DNA of 64,000 nucleotides. It comes from Anthopleura xanthogrammica (lineage: Eukaryota; Cnidaria; Anthozoa; Actiniaria; Actiniidae). The stretch is taken from contig OZ025207.1 in the NCBI GenBank assembly GCA_964019055.1, positions 24,399,617-24,463,616 on the forward strand, written 5' to 3'. The notes below the pieces were generated by a model. It was given only the letters and a program-made list of their open reading frames with translations, ran no database searches and was not told the origin of the DNA. This document shows positions 21,375 through 31,800 of the stretch, piece after piece. The first letter of the stretch is position 1. The number at the start of each line of letters is the position of its first letter. A program made the translations under genes and the position numbers.

Positions 21375-22290
21375 CTTATATTATTCTCTAATTTATCCCT
21401 ATTTAACCTATTGTAATTCTGTTTGGTCATCGATTTGTCCTACTAACTTAGTTAATCTTACATTCCTTCTCCAGAAACGTATCGTAAGAATTATTTGTTC
21501 TGCCAATTACCTTGCTCATTCTGAACCTCTCTTCTTGCATACAAAAATTCCTGGTATTTTTGCTTTAACTTCCTTTCAACTTGCTGTCCTCATGCACTCA
21601 TATCCTAACTACTTACTCCCCCTCTGTTTTCTGATCTATTTACACGAGGCAATCAGATTCATTTATACAATACCAGATCCTCAACTCTTTTGCGCTCACA
21701 TACCTACCGTTTAAATATTACAAACTTTACTGTTCTTCATCTCAGTCCTAAAATATGGAATTCCTTGCCTTCTAGTATCATGAAATTCTCCAACTCTTTC
21801 TTCGTTTTTCTTCCAAGTCTTCCTTCCTTCCGACATCTTCCATCCTCTTCTAAATAATATAAACATCCCAACCAGTAATTCATGAATCACCTTACTTCCC
21901 GCTTACTGCTTACTATTTTTTTATTTTACCTCTGTAATTCATTTTATTTGTTTACATTTTAACCTACATATTTATCTCGTTGTTTTTGTTGTACATAATC
22001 GTAGATATTTTTTGTTTTTATAGTTATCTTACTTCTTTTTTGACTGAACCGTACCATTCCTCAACGTAACTTATATTTCTCAAGAGAGAGACCTCATAAG
22101 ACCTCATAAGCCCTTTGGTTTCTACAGGCCTCCTTGCTATATTGCATCTAATTTCTAACATTTGTATTTGTCACTTTGTTTCTTGTACTGTAATTTGTTG
22201 CATTATGTATTATTTCCCTTTTGTAATATATGTATATATTTTATTGTAATATAGCAGAAATTAAATAAATGTAAAAAATGTAATGTAAAA
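21375..22290 (+). mobile_element. 5'-truncated LINE, end of reverse transcriptase ORF and 3' UTR
   Basis: In one frame (about 21375-21660): LYYSLIYPYLTYCNSVWSS, LLQKRIVRIICSANYLAHSE and SFQLAVLMHS. After a frameshift near 21640: FSDLFTRG...YNTRS and LSPKIWNSLPSSI. This is the C-terminal part of a CR1/L2-type reverse transcriptase. The 3' end is AT-rich and finishes in ATGTAA-type short repeats near 22270-22290. It is a dead copy. Confidence 0.75.
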
Positions 22291-22471
22291 GTTTTTCATT
22301 TTGGTCAAGGCGCAGCCGGTTTGTGACCAAAGTTCGGCCTTGTAAGGCAATGTATTGAGTAATCTCGCCGTATTTCGTTTTCTTTGTTGAGTTTTTTCTA
22401 CTCAGAGATGAGGAAATTCTTCATTTATTTACTTTTACACTTTGCGCTTCCAACTTAGTAGTACCCTTCAT

Positions 22472-22559
22472 CAGTGGCGTAGTGGGAGGGGGTACGTCCC
22501 CCCCAATTTTTGGTAGTTTTTATTTTTATCCCAGATCCTGGGTCTTCGCTACGCCACTG
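22472..22559. mobile_element. 88-bp hAT-type MITE with 8-bp target duplication
   Basis: Ends CAGTGGCGTAG and CTACGCCACTG. The flanks CCCTTCAT (22464-22471) and CCCTTGAT (22560-22567) are an 8-bp duplication with one mismatch, as expected for hAT insertion. Confidence 0.88.
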
Positions 22560-22906
22560 CCCTTGATCATTTCACGTCCATACGTTAATCAAAACTGAAA
22601 CAGAAAGCTCCTCCTTTTTGTCGTCTTATGAGTTTCTGTCTTTTCTTTTTCTTTTTCGTTCATCCCGTTTTTCCCAACCAATCACAATACACGTATCGCT
22701 TTTTCACTTGTGAGAAAAATGATACGTTCAATTAGAAGCCGGCAGCAACAGGCTGCTCTTTCGTGTGAGACTTTCGACTAAACTATAAAGTTTTACCTCA
22801 AAACATGAATGACACTATATTTTAGACGACCACAATAAAGACAAAATCGATGAATTGTCTAAAGTAAAGCGGAGAAAAAGCTGATTGAGATGTAAATATA
22901 TTCAAA

Positions 22907-23155
22907 AAGTACTGTCAGTTAATAAACGAGTTAATAAAGGAGCAGGAGTGTTTTATGTAATATATACAATATGAGTGGCCGTGTTGTATCAGATATACAA
23001 CCACGACCCGAAGGCGAAAAAGAGTCTCATTCAAACATGAATTTTGAAGTCGTTCAATAAACTCGCATATCCTGTTTTATCAGGTCTAAAACCACTCGCC
23101 TACAACTCGTGGTTTTAAACCTGATAAAACACTCCTCGTTTATTAAACAGTACTT
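22907..23155. mobile_element. Family E MITE with a nested second MITE
   Basis: Ends AAGTACTGTCAGTTAATAAACGAG and its near complement CTCGTTTATTAAACAGTACTT. Inside, from about 22956 to 23015, is one arm of the GTAATATATACAATATGAGT family that is complete at 54525-54639. Another end of family E is at 57936. Confidence 0.7.
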
Positions 23156-23351
23156 CACACATAATCGCACGATAATATTTTACAAGCGTTTTTTTCTGAT
23201 AAAACAAAGAGTTTAAAACATAAAGCATTCGTCATAAAGGTCAGCTTATTGAACCTATACATTTCCGCATACAAGATTTAGAATTCGCACTATAATCGGT
23301 TTTCATCCGATTTATGATGATACTATTTTTGAATATGAAAAAACTGATAGT

Positions 23352-24469
23352 CCACCGATTCTTAGGGGTAGACTCAAAGCTTGCCTTCCCTATTGGGAAT
23401 CCATCAACAAGAATTTTGTCTTAGAAACCATAAAATACGGTTATCGAATCCATTTATTAGAAACTCCAAGTAGCATAATAATAAATCACTTTATTGGTAA
23501 CTAGATTTACATAAGTAATTTTCATCTAGGCCAGCTAATATTAAAATTTACAAATTCATTATTAATAAAATATGATGAGAAGAAAAAGAGAAAAAGACAA
23601 AAAAATATATACACCTACTTGCAAAACCGCTGCCACACAACACCCGAACACCCGCAGTCCCAAGATCAGGAATGAATCAAAAGCACAAAAGAAAGAGTTC
23701 GTTTATCATTCGTTTATCAAACAATAATTCAGCTTTAGAGCGTCAAGATTTCGTAAGTAGCGCTATTCTGGAGCATGTTGAAAATCATGCGGTCGTAGAG
23801 GTTCCATTTATTCCTCACGTAGTTAATCCTTTGTCAGTATCTGTTCAGTCGTCCGATAAGACAAGGCTCATTTTAGATTTACGACGTGTTAATCAATGTG
23901 TCTGGAAGCAGAAAATCAAGTTTGAAGATTGGCGGCTTCTAATATCCTATTTCAAAAAGGGAGGTTTCCTCTTTAATTTTGATTTAAATTCAGGATATCA
24001 CCACATTGAGATATTCCCAGATCACCAAACATTTTTGGGGTTTTCTTGGGTTTTCCAGGGGGTTCGTAAATATTTCTGCTTTACAGTGCTCCCATTTGGT
24101 CTTAGTTCTGCTCCTTATATATTTACCAAGGTTTTGAGACCACACTTCGTCAAGTCTTCCCTAAGAGATGCCGGTTTCGCTATTAACAGCTGTAAATCTA
24201 ATTGGGATCCCGTGCACTCCCTGGTTTGGTTAGGTCTGGAATGGGATTTTGTTGCTGCATCGTTTCGTGTAACTCAGAAACGCATTGAATTTTTTTTAGG
24301 TATAATAGAGAGCTTTCTCGATACAGCTCCATACGTAACAGCTCGGAATTGTGCTACTCTGACGGGTCATGTTTTGTCCATGTCCCCTACTGTAGGCCCT
24401 TTAACCCGGCTCAAAACCAGGTATTTGTATAGAGTTATAGAAGCCAGAGCAAACTGGACCTCTCGTTAA
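23352..24469 (+). pseudogene. DIRS reverse transcriptase, broken
   Basis: PPILRGRLKACLPYWESINK starts the conserved N-terminal part (23352 on). It is interrupted by about 250 bp of unrelated sequence (about 23475-23725) and resumes at NNSALERQDFVSSAILEHVE. Fingers/palm motifs follow: KTRLILDLRRVNQ, FNFDLNSGYHHIEI and VLPFGLSSAPYIFTKVLRP. The next residues are already the thumb-side FVKSSLRDAGFAIN, so the segment that should carry the catalytic xxDD is deleted. VWLGLEWDF and GHVLSMSPTVGPLTRL then match the DIRS pattern. The protein cannot be active. Confidence 0.85.
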
Positions 24470-24472
24470 CGT

Positions 24473-25381
24473 TTCAATATCAGGCTTCATAACGAAGCGT
24501 TAGAAGAGATATTCTTTTGGAAAAATAACATCGTCAATCTTAACACTCGTTCTCTTCAGGATTATGATATTCCTAAGTTTCTGTCTTTCTCTGATACAAG
24601 TAACGCAGCTTGCGGAGGATTTGTATTCGGAAGCGGTGCTGTGCCATCGCATGTGGAACGAAAATGAGCAAGTCCACAGTTCCACGTGGCGTGAATTGAA
24701 AGCTATTCATTGTGGTCTATTGTCCTTTCGCCCAATGATTGCTGATAGCTCGATTAAGTGGCACACAGACAATCAAGCAGCTACACAAATTTTACTAATA
24801 GGTAGTCCCAATCGTGATCTACATGCTATTGCTATCGACATTTTCACTTTTTGCAAGAATAATGTTCGTCTGATACCCGAGTGGGTTTCGAGAGATCTTA
24901 ATGTGCATGCAGATGAGATCAGTAAGATGATTGATTTCGATGATTGGAAAACCACACGCGAGTTTTTTTTGCATACATGGATGATATTTGGGGGCCCCAC
25001 ATCATTGATAGATTTGCCGATTCCTTTAACACTCAATTAGCTCGTTTCAATTCACGTTTTTACGTCCCCGGGGCAGAAAACATCGATGCCTTTTCTACCC
25101 ATTGGGCGGGAGAGAATAATTGGTTAGTCCCTCCCCTACACTGTGTTGTTCAAGTGATACAACACACTGTTGCCAGCAGAGCTCAGGGTACACTAGTTGT
25201 ACCCTTCTGGCCCTCTAGTGGTTTTTGGCCACTTCTTTTTGTTGACGCATACAGTCCTCAACCTTACGTAGCAGATTACATTATTTTTCCGAGCAGTTCG
25301 GACCTATTTTCTTTGGGTAATTATAAGGGATCTCTTCTTGGGTTAGACAAGTTTATAGGGCAATTTTGGCAGTCCGAGTAG
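24473..25381 (+). pseudogene. DIRS RNase H domain, frameshifted
   Basis: The first part (24473-24665) reads FFWKNNIVNLNTRSLQDYDI and LSFSDTSNAACGGFVFGSG with the first catalytic Asp, then stops. The frame shifts to WNENEQVHSSTWRELKAIH (catalytic Glu) and WHTDNQAATQILLIG (catalytic Asp), running to 25040. A further shift gives WGPHIIDRFADSFN, PGAENIDAFSTHWAGENNW and LVVPFWPSSGFWPLL to 25381. All three acids exist but in different frames. Confidence 0.82.
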
Positions 25382-25756
25382 TAGCTTGACTACTTCGTTA
25401 TTGACAATACATCTAATGTTAGCGAAAATTATTCTAGTGCTGAGGTCGATGGCCGATTGGCTTAATTCAATAATACATGACAGATAAGGGCCGATTGGCT
25501 TTTAATCCATGCATAATGGTCGATTGATAATACCGATTTTACCGCATCTCAGCCGAGTGGCTTACAATGGATGCAGGAACGATTGTTCAGTAGTTGTATA
25601 TCGTTTTGATTCATGACAGTGTTTTATAGTATTGAACAACAGCTTTTGGTCTTACTGATTTTGATCGACTGGATGTAATCAGTGACTGATGAGCATCGTT
25701 CATGCTCATTTGATCCATTATAAGATAGGTTTTCACTTAGCTTATGTTCTTGTTGC

Positions 25757-26790
25757 ATGTTTTTTGCAGATTTAGTACAAGATGCAGTGCTTGGCCACTT
25801 CAGTGGGGTCAAGGATCCTAACTTACAGTCACTAATTTGTCGCGTTCCCGACGTCCTAACCCACAGCAAAGCTGTCAATACTAAGAATAAATATTATCGA
25901 GGGTTTGCAAGATGGCGAAAATGGGCCAGTCAGTTTTCCGATATTGTTATACTTCCCGCTTCAAGTGTTTATGTTTGTTTATTTTTGGTTAGTTTAATCC
26001 AAGATGGAGTTTCCTGCAACGTCATTGACGAAGCCCACTATGGGCTAAAGTGGGTTCACAAAATAGCAGGATTTGAAGATCCATGTAATGCCTCTATAGT
26101 TTTGTCTGTTCTTGATGTAGCCAAAAGGCTTCTAAGCATCCGAGTACGTAAAAAAGAACCTGTTACCCCTGAAATTATTCATCTGATATTCGAGAAATTT
26201 GGTCATCCTTCCGCTACACTATCAGGCTTAAGACTGTTAACTCTTTGTGTATTATGCTATACAGGATTTCTGCGGTTTAACGAGTTAGTGCACCTAAGAC
26301 GATGCGATTTGCAAATTGAAGAATCTTTCATGCCAGTTTTCATTGAGCAGAGCAAAACAGATATTTATAGAGATGGTGCCTGGGTGGTTATTGCAAGATC
26401 TTTAAAACCAACATGCCCAGTAAACCTGACGCTAAGGTATTTTCAGTCGTGGCAGTTTGCATTTGACTCAGAAGAATTTTTGTTTCGTCCGCTCACTTTT
26501 TTAAGCAAAACCGGTGGTTATAAGCTTCGGGATAACTGTCTGATTTCATACACCAGAGCCCGCGAGATTGTTCTGAGTGCCTTAGAGGGTCTCGGGCTGC
26601 CCAAACAGGATTATGGGTTGCATAGTTTTCGAGCGGGAGGGCTTCTGCAGTTGCTAACGCCATTTTTACTGATCGGTTCTTTAAGAGGCACGGGCGATGG
26701 AAATCGGATAAGGCCAAAGATGGCTGTGTGAAAGATAAAACTGAATCTCTTCTTTCAGTCTCCAGATCATTGGGTATTTCATTTTTGTTT
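25757..26790 (+). pseudogene. DIRS tyrosine recombinase, dead
   Basis: The open frame 25757-26731 holds a core-binding region (NTKNKYYRGFARWRKWASQF) and the catalytic Arg in YTGFLRFNELVHLRRCDL. It also has a Lys in EQSKTDIYRDG and the H-x-x-R of GLHSFRAGG. Immediately after RAGG the frame shifts; in the correct frame the sequence reads FFKRHGRWKSDKAKDGCVKD. The nucleophilic Tyr expected in DGYVKD is Cys (TGT at 26725-26727). The copy therefore has both a frameshift and a lost nucleophile. Confidence 0.87.
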
Positions 26791-26823
26791 TTTCAATCCC
26801 GTTCTTTTAGTTCGCACGATTGT

Positions 26824-27193
26824 CGTGTGGACACACTCCTGTAGCGCACAGGGTGTGCAAGTATGTTTCTCAAGGGAGTTCACAGTTCATTAAGGGACGC
26901 TCATATATAAAGGTTGCAAAGTCGTGAATTATCATTCGCGTCCAACGTCTTTGCGTCGTGGCCCAAAAAATTAAATACCCCATGCGCAAGATGAATTTCT
27001 ATAAACTTACAAAATTAATAAAATGGTATAGCTAGTTTTAGCTTCTCTTTTTGTTATACATACGAAGAGCGCATTGTAAGATTTTCACAATAATAATTAG
27101 TAGCTAAATATAGCTGAATTATCATGTTACTATTATTGTAATAACATTAATTATTCCAATAAAGACACGCACGTGTGGACACACTCCTGTAAG
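26824..27193. repeat. DIRS-associated 20-bp direct repeats
   Basis: CGTGTGGACACACTCCTGTA occurs at 26824-26843 and again at 27174-27193 in the same orientation. This fits the split direct repeats of PAT-like DIRS elements, though the upstream partner was not found. Confidence 0.65.
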
Positions 27194-28657
27194 TCTGTCT
27201 AGTATTAAATGGTTAATGATTTATATTCGGTTGAGCGGGGAGCGAATTAGAATATAAACATTTTAACTCACAACATGGGTAAAATCGCCTGTTTCTTCAT
27301 AACTAGGCCTATGGACGCTTAAAAGATTTGCTCAAAGTAAAACTTAAGGTCCAAAATTCAATCTTGGTAACGACTGACGTAGGATTCCGTGACATCTTTT
27401 CTCAGAACTGTATACGTAGCGAGTACATTCTTGAGGATAACTATATTGAGCGATAGTACTGCTAGAAATAAGACGAAAATGGAGCTTCATCGAAAAGGTA
27501 AGGTAAATTTGATCCCTATAGGGTAGTTGTGCTCCGCTAGTTCGTCTGTAATAATACTAAATCGGTAAGTTTAAGAAATTACCTTGAGTTCGGTAATCTT
27601 ACAGAACGAAAGTGAAATTAATGTTCACGCTCGTAGCATAGAGACCATAGAGTCAGTAGAGTAAGTCATAACGAGCTGTTTGTAGATCCAAAGTCTAAAT
27701 AACCACTTTTGTGGGCCAAGAAAACGATATTGAAAAACAGATCACAATTTTGTTTGTTAACTGAAAAAGTGTGCTAACAGATCGAACCAAAGTAAACTTA
27801 ATTCATGTCTTGCATGTCGAAGCTCGTAAGCAGTACTTAAGTGAACAGGTCGATCCAGTCTAAAAGTACATTCACTTTGGTTATAAAAAAAGTATTGAAA
27901 AACACTTCTAGTATCCTGGTATCTACTTCGCTATTACGGGTTCATAAAAATTAAAGTTCTTACTTACTAGTGAATGGGTCAAAATGACCAGGTTTAGGTT
28001 TTGAAAGTCAAAGGCATCGATCGAGCGAGGTAATACTTGAAACTAAGCAAGCGTGATGATAAAGTTTAAGCAGTCTGCTGCAAGGCAAAGGTTTATCTTT
28101 TTTAGTGTGTATCGGGAAGGTTTAAAGCTCAGGTAAAACTAATGTAACAGAATTTTCTGTAAGTTACTACAGATAAAGGAGGGACGTGATGGCAATTTTA
28201 AACGAACAAACAAATCGCGATCGGAAAGTCATTCCGAGTCGAAACAACTCGGATCAATCGACTAAAAATATAAAAATTGCCGTCAATATCATTGCTCAAG
28301 GATGTACTCACTTTTTTCTAGATATTGTTGTTCTTTTGGCATCAAAGAAAAGTTTTGTTAATATATTTACTTCTGCCAACGTTTGTCGGGAGTCTGCCAC
28401 CATGTTTGTTTCGCTAGTTCCAGACTAGCTTCAAACAATCTAGTACATAGGCTGACGCCAGACGCCACTGTTTTATGTATTGTAAGATCAATTTTTTTTA
28501 TTGTGTAGAACTGTTTTGAACATTTTCCTGAAAACCTGACCATATTTTTTTGTCTGATGATAAATGTCCAAAGTAAGCCGGTTATTTCGAGCGTCCTTTA
28601 TTCATTTTCAGGCGTCTAATTATATGACCTCTACTTAAAAAAGCAAAACAAAACAAA
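27194..28657. other. Upstream region of the PARP14-like gene
   Basis: No gene or repeat recognised. It must contain the promoter and any non-coding 5' exon of the gene that starts at 28658, but no TATA box or known response element could be assigned with confidence. Confidence 0.5.
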
Positions 28658-28850
28658 ATGGAGGATTCAGATGTCGTTGAGGAAGACCCAGGCTGTTTTG
28701 TTCGAGTAACGGGAATCTCGAGAGAAACCACAGAGGATGCATTGCTGAACTTTTTCCTTAACACTCGACGATCTGGTGGAGGAGAGATAAATGACTCTCA
28801 TTTAAAATTAGAAGAAGGAGTCGCCGATATAACTTTCATGACTAGTGAAG
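28658..28850 (+). CDS. PARP14: PARP14-like gene: start and RRM-1 beta1-beta3
   Basis: MEDSDVVEEDPGCFVRVTGI, LLNFFLNTRRSGGGEIND and ADITFMTSEG. The exon ends at the same Gly as all sister exons. This makes the donor GCAAGT (28851), a GC-AG intron that fits the consensus of that rare class. The apparent frame after 28850 is intron. Confidence 0.85.
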
Positions 28851-31800
28851 GCAAGTATTTGTCATATGGTAGTCGGGTAACAAGGGGCTTAGACGATGGA
28901 AAAAAGGGCCAGTTCTTATACACAATGATTACCTGCCAAATTGCCCTAAAGATTCAGTTGAAATATGAACACTAGTACAATTACGTTATACTTGTTTATT
29001 TATCTAAAAAAAATGTTGTTTTACTCCAAAGGGTATAAATTACCGATTTATATGCATTCCAGTAACGGCCGTTTCATACTCGACCGCATCGGTTATTTAA
29101 ACCTTTTGACCTTTGAATATTCATCATAAATTAGGATCGCGAAGAATTATAAATCATGTTGAGCAAATCCAAGATGGTGTCGCGTTGGAGTCCACTTCTG
29201 CAAATCGAAATATTAAACGGGGTTACTTTACGAAGCCAAGGCCATGTCAAACCGGGCTGCATCATTTCGCAAACGCATGTAAACACTCTTTATTCTTGGG
29301 TGGTTCATAACAGCTAGAACGACTTGGATAATCATTCTGCGCCTTTTAATGTTGTCATTTAACACAGTGAGAGGACATATATTTTTTTCAGGTACTTAGC
29401 TATAGAATTGCTCAAATGTTCGTGTCCTCATATAGTACCACAAACGTCGTGCTCCAATACCCGACATTTTGAAAATGGTTCAACCACTAACGAATGCATC
29501 GATCGATAGCTCACTATTTTAGGAGTAGCGTTTCCGAACCATGACGAATTAGCACCGGCCCCAAATAAAGACAATTTTGTCGTGTAAGCGGACAGTTACC
29601 GGGCCAAACATTAAAAGGCACGGGTGACAAAAATTTAGGGTGCCACGCCCAAAACTCTCGTCTTTTAAACCGGTCTTAAGTTGTCAGTACGTCTATTCAT
29701 TTTCTCCTACCGTCAGAAAATTTTCTGTTACTTACAAGAATGAGGATTTATCAGGTCTTGCGTGACATCTTAAATTTTGATCCAACAAAAACTAAAATTA
29801 GTAAAATTGGAAAGTTTGAAGTGGTTTTATTGAGTAGCGCCGAAGATATGGGCGGCCGAAGTTGGCTGCCTTTACAAAGAAATGTATGGAAAAAATTTGG
29901 GGAGGCAAGCTGTTGGATTAAAATTTAAAATGTCATGCAAGACCTGATAAACCCTCATTGTCCCAATTTGATTATTTCCTTGCTTGATCCCAAATACCGT
30001 TTGAAGGTGTATCAATAATTTGAAGCAGCATTCAACCTGCCTTATAAGAAGAGAAGAAGAAAAATAATCAAACGATTTCACTAGAATGTTTCCTTCCAAT
30101 CCAGTGATCTATATTCCCGGTAAACCAATATTTGGTTGACGCTTCAGACACAAGAAACTTTTATCCAGACACGCATTTGAATATGCGGTGATGTTTTTTA
30201 ATTCCTGTTTGCGTCAAAACCAATGATAAACACCTACTGCAGAAAAAAAGGTTGGTGTAGCGCTAGCTAAAGAACATGGGCGATAGGTTATGATTAGAGG
30301 TAGAGCATTCCAAGATCCAAGAATGGTATGGCTGGCGTTTCTTCTTCTACTTCAGTGTTGCTTGTTCGCGTTGTCGATTTATGTCTTGATTCGTACCCAT
30401 AATCGCTTTTGGGCTTCGAAGGATATATCGCTTATCTTCTATCTTTTTTGCTCTGACAACCGTTTATGAAATAGATGTATCGTTTCAGAAAATAAACCTC
30501 AATCCACTTCTTTCTTTAGTTGCTGAACGAGTTGTACAGAAAGAGAACTTAGTTCTTGATGAAGCTAAACTGACCACAACTTTGGTCAGGGATCCAAAGA
30601 ATCTTCCAACAGACAAACGAAGTGTGCATGTATCAGGGATAAGCGACAGAACGACAAAGGACGGATTGATGACATATATGGAGGTGGTAAGCGGAGAGGA
30701 AGTAGAGAACGTGCTATTTGGGGATAGTTGTAATGCAATGGTCATTTTCAAAGACCCTCCAGGTACGAATAATGATGAATTAATACCTATATGTGAGAGT
30801 GACACATTTATGTGTATATTTATGTGTATATATAAGCTGCATGAAAGTGAGGCTTAGTACGACACATAAATATTCAGCAAGGCCTATAGTAAGACGAATC
30901 AAGCGGTGTTACATATCATTGATCAGTTTGGATAAAACTGCCCCCCCCCCCCAAAAAAAAGCATATTACTAAGTTTAAACCGTATAGCGAATTTCAAATG
31001 TGGCGTAGTATATTTTTGCACTTAAATAATTACCTCAGATTCACAAGGGGGGGAGGTTAGATAAGGAGAATAGTATAATATATAATGTTTTGAAATACTT
31101 CGTAAGATATGGTCATGATTATGATAATATATATATGTACATTAGCTTTCGGTCTAAGCTTCTAAAATTTTTAAATTTTAGAAGCTTACGATATTAAAAT
31201 ATCGTTGAAAAGACATTTATCATTCTGTAATTTTGTATTTATTACTCCATTGTTTCCATAATTAATCATGTTTTATTGGTTTACCTGCAGACTTTGAGAA
31301 GTTATCCAAAATGTGCAGTAAGAAAACACTAGATCAAAAACATCTCAAAATTGAACAAGCCAACATATGTGACTCTATTGAGGTTACTGGTCTCTCTCCG
31401 AAGACAACCAAAGATGCCGTTTTGTACTATTTTGAAAACAGCAGAAATGGAGGTGGAGATGTGAGAGAACTGGAATATTACAATGAGACAGGCAGGGCTG
31501 TGGTATTCTTTGATGACCATTTAGGTTAGTTTAAATCATATCAAATCAAACTCGAAAAAAACTCTTTAATCCAAAGTTAGTGATTTCCCTATCTGAATAT
31601 TCTTCGGCATGGCTATAGTTACACGTTTTTACCCCCTAATTATGAATTTCTGCTTTTGTTCTTATCAAATTATGAATAATTTAACGAGGAAAACTTATTA
31701 GATATCTGTCATTCAGGAGAAGTAGTCTATAAATTAGAATCGTTCATATTTGCATTGAACTATAGTATTTCCTGGGTTAACTGACCAAGAGCTCAGATGT

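Larger units (their letters stand above)
23240..27200 (+). mobile_element. Decayed DIRS-type retrotransposon
   Basis: In order on the + strand: DIRS-type reverse transcriptase, RNase H and tyrosine recombinase, then a pair of 20-bp direct repeats. That gene order defines the DIRS order (family knowledge). All three genes carry disabling lesions (see entries). Outer limits are approximate because the left terminal repeat was not recognised. Confidence 0.82.

Noticed and set aside
23672..26731. DIRS proteins as intact genes
   Set aside because: RT lacks its catalytic core, RNase H is split over frames, and the recombinase has a frameshift and Cys in place of Tyr.
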